The notes under the pieces were generated by a model, which saw only the letters and a list, made by a program, of their open reading frames with translations, did not search any database and was not told the origin of the DNA. This document shows positions 56,409 through 64,000 of a stretch of DNA of 64,000 bases, in pieces; position 1 is the stretch's first letter; each line of letters starts with the position of its first letter. Source of the DNA: Siphonodentalium dalli (lineage: Eukaryota; Mollusca; Scaphopoda; Gadilida; Siphonodentaliidae); NCBI GenBank assembly GCA_032622095.1, contig CP136065.1, positions 118,087,195 to 118,151,194 on the forward strand, written 5' to 3'. The translations under genes and the position numbers were made by a program.

Positions 56409-58052
56409 GGTATGACGTTCGTGTATGCCAGACACAGTTCTGAAATGTGACATTTCTATCGGTGTGACGTTATGAGAATAATACCGACAACTCAATGTAC
56501 ACGGTTTCAACCGAATTATTCCATCGACTTTTGGGAAACCTGAGCATGAGAGATTACAATTAATGCTATGCCGCGGCTTAATTGGCAAATGATACACTAA
56601 GGGATTAGTTAATGTATTTGATTTAGTGTAACGCGGATCCCCAGGGCATAGTGGCACGCGCATCGTCGTGGGGCCAGCCATCAGCATCCTTTGATTTCAC
56701 TAAATCGTACAAGGCAACCAGAAATGGCATGGTGCGATATTTGAACCCCCCCTGGTGTTTGAGTTGATCGGGTGTGTTTTGATGTGTCTTTGGCTTAGAA
56801 ACAACCTATAACATACCATTTGCTTGACCCTATTTGGCATTTATCGTACAACCTTGGTCCGCGGCCACCATGATGTTTTGTTGACGAAATATGTAACGAA
56901 AGAAGAGCCCTATTCTAACATTTTGACAAAATCTGTCATGGGGCAGATAATTGGCACGCTGGGCCAATTGCACCCATTTGGTTGTCGCCAATTTGGGTAG
57001 GTCGGATTTTGGGTTTGTTTCAAGAAAAAGAGTCCTGTGCTTTATATACATAGAAATAAATTTGAAATAACAATTTTAAAAGGAGTGAGTGGTATTTGAT
57101 CGGGTGTCTAACTACATGACAAAAATAATTAAAATTACCTATCTGTATCCATACCATAAATGTGTTAGCAACGAACGCTTTTTACTGCTTCGTGCTGATC
57201 TCGACTTTTCTATATTCTATATCTAGAATAAGTCGTTTGTTTATGGCATATATAGTCATCATAATAGTATTTCGTGTATTTATACCTATATGTATTTCAG
57301 AATAGCCAGAAGGAACAAAAGTCAGTTTCGTTGTGTTTCTGCCACTTGCAATGAATATGTGTATTTTATCAGTGTGTTCTTCAATAACTTTTTAGTGGTT
57401 AATGGACATATTGCAGGAAACTCCCCCTGATTATACAGACCCGGAACGACTGTAGAAGTTACTAAATGAGCCAATGATGGCGATGTGAAGTCAGAACGAA
57501 TTGGAAGCTCCCGTACCTTATCATATATCTATGAAAGAAGCGCATATAAACCTGATTGGCTTCGGTTTGATGTGATCGGGTGGGATAAGTGGCACGATGG
57601 GCCAATTACACGCATGTCGTTGTTGGTTATTTAGAGTCGAGTCGGATTTTGGAGTTGTTTCGAGAGAAAAAATGTCACGCGTGCTTACTCTAGAAATTTC
57701 AGCTTTAATTGTTAAATGTGAAATGACCGAAGGGCCCTATTCTAACATATTCACATAAATCAGTCAAATGGCATATAAATGGCATAGAAACGCTCTTTAT
57801 TGCTTCTAAATTCGATATCGCGAATAAGTCTTTTGTACATGACATAATATTTTTCCCAAATTATACCTATTTGGATGACGGAAAGCGGGTCAGAATCTGT
57901 GATTAAAATAGGTGGCGTTTGACCACAGACTGTGACGTTCTGACCAAATTGAAATTTGGCCTTTCGTCTGTTCACGTTATGACACAATCAGCTTATTATA
58001 ATTTTTCCATCGACACTGGGAGACCAAAGTATGAGCCATTAGAAGCGACGTC
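56409..58052. other. Unassigned DNA with diverged duplications
   Basis: 56440-56690 and 57930-58180 are related (TTCCATCGAC, then TTAATGTA.YTGATTTAGT). GGGCCCTATTCTAACAT at about 56905 and 57732, and GATTATACAGACCCGGAACG at 57430, are degraded module C pieces. No gene is supported. Confidence 0.45.
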
Positions 58053-58881
58053 ATGCAGCGCCTTAACCGTCAAATCATTATTGTCTATTCAGGACTAATT
58101 AATGTAACTGATTTAGTTTCAAGCTGCTCCACATGGCATACTGGCAGCTGCCTCGCCATTGATACACCAGTAGTGGATTATATTAATCTCGTCACAGAAC
58201 GATTGAAGGATGAATATATAAATAAGTATATTACCAGTGCAGACGATCCACACAGTAAACGAAGGCCATACAAACAATTCAAAACCATTTTTCGACTCGA
58301 ACCATATCTAATACATACAATTTCTATCAAAGACCGTGAACAATTATGTAGACTTCGAATCAGCTGTCATTCATTAGAAATAGAAAAAGGCCAACACAAA
58401 CGCCCACCGACGCCAGCCAATGATCGGATATTCAAGATGTGCAATACTAACTCAGTGGAAGACGAGAAGCATTTTGTTCTCCATTGTATCAAATACGACA
58501 AATTGAGAAAAAGGCCTATATGAATCACTAAATTTCTAAGGGCCAGTAGTATCTCAAAATGCATATACATAATGCGAAACGACCAACCAAATACAAGTAA
58601 TGTGATCAGTCGAGCATTCAAAGAATTCTTTGAAATGAGAAAAGAAGCCCGAAGTTGATGAATAAATTAATAATTAATTTCTATTCCACACGATATCATA
58701 GGCCTGCATACAGTTTATTTGCATGCTTATATTATTGAGCTCTACTAAGTCATTGTATAACTGTAGTATGAATATGTGGAAAGTTTATTATATGAACTAT
58801 GTATGTGTAAATTATATGTCTTATTATTATGTAATGCATACGGCTCACATGAGTGTTTTATGCTAATAAATATCATATCAT
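58053..58881 (+). pseudogene. LINE ORF2 C-terminus and 3' end, copy 2
   Basis: VDYINLVTERLKDEYINKYI, then EQLCRLRISCHSLEIEKGQH, then SVEDEKHFVLHCIKYDKLRK is the C-terminal region of a non-LTR retrotransposon ORF2. The usual C-x-x-C before the H-x4-C is partly lost (IFKMC). After the stop at 58523 a different frame gives IMRNDQPNTSNVISRAFKEF and ends EMRKEARS at 58657. A 3' UTR follows, with CGGCTCACATGAGTG and TGCTAATAAATATCATATC, consistent with a LINE 3' end. Inactive. Confidence 0.75.
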
Positions 58882-58884
58882 AAT

Positions 58885-59940
58885 TCCTCGCTGCATTGAA
58901 GCAATATTCTGAGGAAGAACGTGGATTGAACCCGATTTATTACCTCCACCCAATTTAAAGGTGCTCAATCCGATGCGATGATCCCCATATCATCCGATTC
59001 CAACAACAACATTTTTTGAAATGCCGCTTCAGTTGTCATACTGGCACAATTGTCATGCCTCGCCATTGAGATCACAGTAGTGGCATATCTCGCGGCAATG
59101 AAGCAATATTCTGAGGAAGAACGTGGATTGATCCCCGGTTTATTTCCTCCACCCAGATTAAAGGTACTCAATCCGATTCGATGGTCCCCATATCATCCGA
59201 TTCCAACAACAACATTTTTTGAAAAGCCAGATCGATGTTCAATAACCACTCGAATTGCGGTGCCTGCAGATCAACGTATCACAAAGAAATTGAACATGTA
59301 TTATTTACATGTAATGTGCCAGCCATGCATCAATTGAGATACAGTTTCTGGTCAATCACCATTGACTTCTTTGGGGTAGAATGTTTTATGTTTCTCGATT
59401 CACTCTCTCAAAACCATATATGTGACTTCCTAATCGGCGGCACAGCCTTCGTTCCTCCACTCGTTGTCATCAATGCTTGGGGAGATATTCTCACATTCGC
59501 CGCGAAATTCATGTACAAAGGATGCCAACTTTTACGAAACAATGCCCGTTAAGACTATACCCGATTGCTTGCGTGTGCTTGCTGCCTGCCATAAAAGCAA
59601 GTCTTGTTGACATTAAAATGTTTGAGGGTGAAAAGGAGCATGGCTTAGTGAACATAAGATCAACCTCTATACGCATGCGATATACACTTTCCTTATCTAA
59701 ATGTGATCAAACTCTAATATGGTACATAGACCATACGGCTCATACGGCTGTGATGTAGGGGAATTCAGTGTTGTTACTTTTTGCCGCCATTTTCTATGCT
59801 CAAATGTTGTTTGTATATATACTAAATAATGTTTGTAAATACCACTCTCACCTTTATGTGTACAAAACGCTCCAATTCGTTTATACAACACATACAATGT
59901 ATTGATGTATGATCTCCGTTAATGGAGGTTAATAAAGAGA
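58885..59940 (+). pseudogene. LINE ORF2 C-terminus, different copy, with internal tandem duplication
   Basis: About 58893-59010 is repeated at 59087-59215 (ATGAAGCAATATTCTGAGG, CATATCATCCGATTCCAAC), a tandem duplication of roughly 190 bp. Downstream, NCGACRSTYHKEIEHVLFTC (C-x2-C .. H-x4-C), then SFWSITIDFFGVECFMFLDS and KFMYKGCQLLRNNAR resemble the C-terminal zinc-binding part of LINE ORF2. It is similar in layout to the piece at 35729-35890. The 3' end near 59910-59945 has CTCCGTTAATGGAG, AATAAAG and an (AT)n tail. Confidence 0.68.
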
Positions 59941-59963
59941 TACATATATATATATATACCATC

Positions 59964-60011
<48 letters not shown>
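59941..60011 (+). repeat. (AT)n microsatellite
   Basis: A TA/AT dinucleotide run with one interruption (CCATCGACA). It is the likely tail of the preceding LINE. Confidence 0.95.
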
Positions 60012-60013
<2 letters not shown>

Positions 60014-61050
60014 CTGTTATTTATCATTTTTTGGTTCAACGAAATTCTGCCAGTTTGTCAAGTATCTGACACAAAAAGCCACTTGATTTTAGACAATTTA
60101 GTCTTCTCGACTCGAATCGTATATGTTTTAACCCCGGAGCCTGAGAAATCTTAATTTGCGAGCGTTAATTCGGATTTAGTACCTTTAACCGACTGTTGTG
60201 TTCAGCCACCCATTATCACGGCATACAAATAAACGACAATGCGAGAAATACTGTATAATTATATGGGTCGGCTGTGTTGTGTTACGCTGGCACAGCATTA
60301 ATTTTGTCATTAATATTAGTCAGTATGGCATTAACACAATTGATCCTTTCATATTATAACCTGAGATCAGTGCTTATAGTTGTGGTATGCTGTTCCAAGA
60401 TAGCGACTGTTGTTTGCACGCAATATGGGGGGGGGGGAGTCACACTGGCAAGAGTTTTTTTAAAACTGTTTTAACTGCCATTTTATGAATGTTTAGAACG
60501 TTCTCAAATTTGCGTATATTATAGGCTATATATGATATACTTCCCAGTCCTGCAATCTACTTTCTATTCCACCGGTCAATTCAATTTGTTTAATCTTATC
60601 GACCAATAATACATAGATATTGAGATAACATATATTACATTTATGAACATGACTTACATCATAAATTTTCAAATGATACATTATAATATATGAACAGTAT
60701 TTACAATATAAATAATATACTTGCCTGTTATATGTCATTGCCATTAATCTGATCCGTTTGGTTTAATTCATTAGGGCTTACCATTCAGGTGTAATGCCAT
60801 ACCACGAGAGAGATATTTATTCCTCCAAATATGGGGACCATTATTGTACAATACATGTATATACATATACAAAAGTTAACTTGTGACATATATACACAAT
60901 ATAATTTAATTTGAGAAGGCTCATTTGAAGTCGATAGTGCGATCTAGTTTCTTATGTGATAATTAAAATATCAGGAGGTCGGATAACTTTCATGAAAGAC
61001 AGACACAAAACGGAAGCTAATAAAGCCCGGCGTTCCAATGCAGAAACATC
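60012..61050. other. Unassigned AT-rich DNA
   Basis: A poly(G) run lies at 60427-60437. No gene or repeat is recognised. Confidence 0.35.
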
Positions 61051-61053
61051 TGC

Positions 61054-61389
61054 TCAACACATTGAGCAACCTTCAAGCATCGGGGCGTTCGTATTACGTA
61101 ATGTATCATCTGGTGGAAATTTCTGGCCTATACAGACAGCACGGAATTCCATGCTTCTTTGATGATGAATAATGACTGGCAGAAATCCACTGCATTTGAC
61201 CACCATGTGTGTTAATATCAGTGTCAAGTCGAATAGATCAGCATATCCACCCGGATAGCCGCCTAGTTTTATACTGTTGCTCAATATTTCATTAGTATTA
61301 TAAGTGTTGGTCGATGTAGCTTGGAATACATTTAACACTGTAAGCAGACGAGTGGACTTGCTAGTAGGAACACCAGAGGCTAAAGGCAC
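61054..61389 (-). CDS. Unrecognised open frame, 111 codons (possible exon fragment)
   Basis: Minus-strand frame with SKSTRLLTVLNVFQATSTN, then LGGYPGGYADLFDLTLILTH, and ending ..LEGCSMC. A CCTTTAG acceptor-like site sits at the upstream edge (about 61379-61385), where the family T element begins. The frame may therefore be an exon fragment cut by the element, or chance. I do not recognise the protein. Confidence 0.2.
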   Translation of the reverse strand: MPLASGVPTSKSTRLLTVLNVFQATSTNTYNTNEILSNSIKLGGYPGGYADLFDLTLILTHMVVKCSGFLPVIIHHQRSMEFRAVCIGQKFPPDDTLRNTNAPMLEGCSMC

Positions 61390-61897
61390 GGGCGGCGTTT
61401 TTTGCAGAAATATTTATATTTGTCCAAATCGGCATTAACAGAAGTAACACAAAAATATATACAGTTCCGCTCGATGCCAAACATAATCAGCGCGTAGATA
61501 GTATATTGTCGTCAAGACGTTCGATGTTGTACGTAAACAAGAGACTGCTCGTGTTACAGAAGTTGTGCTTCTGTTTATATAACACAGTGCAATTATATTG
61601 GTTAACACACACAAATGATATAAACGCTCTTTATTATTTCCATATCAGGAAAACCTTAACAAATAACGCTCTTTGTGTTTACCATATCCGGACATAAAAA
61701 AAACCCAGGAAACGTAACGTTTTTGCTTTCGTTTACACAACAAAAGGGGGAAATGACAATAATATACTTTTTATGCCATATTTCTGATTGACATAAGAAC
61801 AAAGGCTCTATATTTTTACTAATCCTTCTGTTTATGGCGGTTTTGGACGGATGTGATTATTTTAACAGCATACCCACCACCAACGCCACCCGTATCT
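61384..61897 (+). mobile_element. TTAA-associated MITE family T, copy 3
   Basis: Begins AGGCACGGGCGGCGTT after CTAA and ends CCCGTATCT before TTAA (61898-61901). It is collinear with 21029-21573 over its whole length, with scattered substitutions and short indels. Confidence 0.82.
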
Positions 61898-61904
61898 TTA
61901 ACTT

Positions 61905-64000
61905 ATGTAAAGAAATCATACCAATATAGTATATCGAAAATTTGTAATTATATGTTGGATTATGACTATATATGGGCATATCTTGCCTGAAATAAACACA
62001 ATACAATAGCAGTAATGTTTTTTTTTTCCATTTACATACACACACAATATACATCTATTCAATTATATATGACCTGTCAAATGAACAGCGATTTCGTTCT
62101 ATATTGTTAAATGGCTACGATATACGCTTTAACCTCTACTTATCCACGCATCTATGTACATGTACATTGATTTGCAATGGTGTCGATATACCAAAACCAT
62201 TGCTAGACACCAAATAATTCTGATCAAATTGGTCGACATAAACTCAAATGTTTTGTATCTCGTAATTTGCTGTACATTTCAGTTTGATAAGGTTTCGAAA
62301 ATTCAACCATTTCGTGCTTTATATGCAAACTACTTGGCTTCAAATTGAATAGGTGCGAAAAGTGTTGTTCCACATGTAAGTCATATTGTAGCTTGAAAGA
62401 AATCGAAGATGGTGCACCGTATTACCACTTATGGTTGCACACCAGGTTGCAGTGAATTATCTCCGAACGCGACCAAATTTACATGGCATGGTCACATGTC
62501 ACCCCGATAACGATGCCATGAAAATTTTGTAAGCGAATTACTCGCCCCTGAATGTTCAAAAAATATATATTTGCTCTCCATAATGGAGGAAAGTTGCTAA
62601 TGGAGTAACCGAAGCGCGCGCGAGGGTGAGATCAGACCAGAGGAGGCGGTACACGTCATATTTAGCAAAAAGAAATAGGAGTCAAATTGTTGAGCAAACA
62701 GTTAAGTCAACAATATTTTCAGTGTATATACTGTTGCCACGTCCCTACAACGGCGTAAGGTACACGATGCTGGTTGATCGCATCCATGACAGGGGGCGAC
62801 GCACTCTATTTGTCATTGGTCATAACCAATGATTTCATGCAATGCATACATAAGCAGATGTTGAGTATATCGATGGATTATATGCGTGATTGATCACCAT
62901 AATTACGAATTTTATGTTTTCAGTACGCTTTCATAGTGTTGAACATGAAATCTTGTTTGTCGGTGCCATGAATGTACATTTATATGTGGTGCGCTAATCA
63001 TTGTTAATGTTAAGTGCTTTTAAAGATGCATTATCCGATTAAGTGCTTTTTAAGATGCATTATCCGATTGAAGAAATATTGTCGTTGTAACTTGGTGATA
63101 TGGTGACCGTCTGATAAATTAAAATAACTGGGGTAAAATATGTATGTATCACATTGTGTCACGCATACATTTGGCGATTTACTACAAAAGCCAAACAGGA
63201 GGGAATATCTATCTTGAGCAGTGAGATCGCCTGCCCGCGCGTGTTAGCCCATACATAACTAATATAATCCGATGGCGCGCCTTAGGGGCGGCGGCAGATA
63301 TCTCAAATTGTCTCAGCCCATAGTGTGCGCTATATATCTGCCCTGGCGGTTAATAGGAATTATTATTCCCTACTATATGGCTGTGTTTGTATACACCGTC
63401 GGGGTGGTACGCCATAGATGGCGGCAAACACTCTGGGTTTAAAATTAATAGGTCAGTATATTGCTATGCAATGTTATAGTCCCTATATATAGTTTGCTTA
63501 TATTAACATCCACATATGTACATGTACGTACACAGTCACAACTGATCCCGTCTATCTCAAATCGTAAATGTATTATTTTTTTTAATAATTATTGGCATCG
63601 CGTATGCTCGATACCTGCATAATATATCCCACTAGGACATTGGTATCCATATTATTCATGCTGTTGTCGTCATACAAACAAAACAACCACAATCATGCGT
63701 GATTAGTTCCACAGATTTGTATTGAAGTGCTCTAAATTGATGACAAATTACGACACATACTCTTCGTTAAAATATGCAGTCGAAAATGGCGAATCAAGAA
63801 GGATGATCTTAGATTCATCGATGTGGCTGGAAAATATTTTTATTCGGCCGTTTCCGAAAATAAAATTACTGACAGACATACGGATTACGACATGTTTCAA
63901 TGGGTGGAGATGAGGATAATGAGATTTTTCTAAAGGAACGGCATATAAATAATATAATTGTGAAATTGCCTCGTAATATTGTGGGATAAGTGGGATTAAC
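61905..64000. other. Unassigned DNA to window end
   Basis: AAGTGCTTTT(A/T)AAGATGCATT plus ATCCGATT is repeated twice in tandem at 63012-63070. Open frames at 62626-62832 and 63722-63913 lack recognisable motifs. No gene is supported. Confidence 0.35.

Overview
This is animal nuclear DNA: AT-rich, intron-containing and very dense in mobile elements. The best guess is a marine invertebrate, probably a mollusc and perhaps a bivalve. The evidence is a PDE5-type phosphodiesterase exon with a canonical splice donor, metazoan histone-type mRNA 3' stem-loops, and dispersed repeats ending in (GACA/GACG)n, a short hairpin and an A-run. The species assignment is inference. A 100-N assembly gap lies at 44247-44346.

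Only three loci look like host genes. (1) 18153-18848, minus strand, is the first coding exon of a cGMP-specific phosphodiesterase of the PDE5 group: N-terminal region, RKIS phosphorylation site and the start of GAF-A. Later exons are not visible. (2) 43046-43534, plus strand, encodes an unrecognised 162-residue basic-tailed protein. (3) A weaker minus-strand frame at 43846-44040 converges on it. Both carry a replication-dependent-histone-type stem-loop 20-22 nt after the stop codon, and related promoter blocks lie upstream of each, yet neither encodes a core histone. This pair is one of the two most interesting things in the window.

The other is a 9,641-bp foldback element at 25647-35287. 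Its terminal inverted repeats match exactly over the outermost bases and are flanked by the 9-bp direct repeat TAATAAATC. Removing the element and one repeat copy restores the reading frame of the LINE reverse transcriptase it interrupts. Its arms are built from two tandem satellites, A (about 142 bp) and B (about 38 bp), meeting head-to-head at 29661-29676. A 3.3-kb repeat is nested inside the right arm. The architecture and 9-bp duplication resemble Drosophila Foldback elements, but no transposase is visible. A diverged form of satellite A, with no element termini in sight, fills most of 44347-56408 and forms higher-order duplications.

Layout: 1-1610, a dispersed element carrying GTCAYTCCTGTTACC motifs, with a second copy at 15519-17040; 1950-14690, MITEs, foldbacks, an 800-bp hAT-like element with an 8-bp duplication, and old repeats; 14925-25250, the PDE5 exon among repeats that include three loci of a 16-bp CCGAAGG minisatellite; 25268-35900, a LINE interrupted by the foldback element; 35900-42600, mostly unassigned DNA with a tRNA-derived SINE, a TA-flanked TIR element and a 30-bp minisatellite; 42610-44200, the histone-end gene pair; 44347-56408, satellite A-II; 56409-64000, LINE remnants, a TTAA element and unassigned DNA. 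Most long open frames lie in satellites and are not genes.
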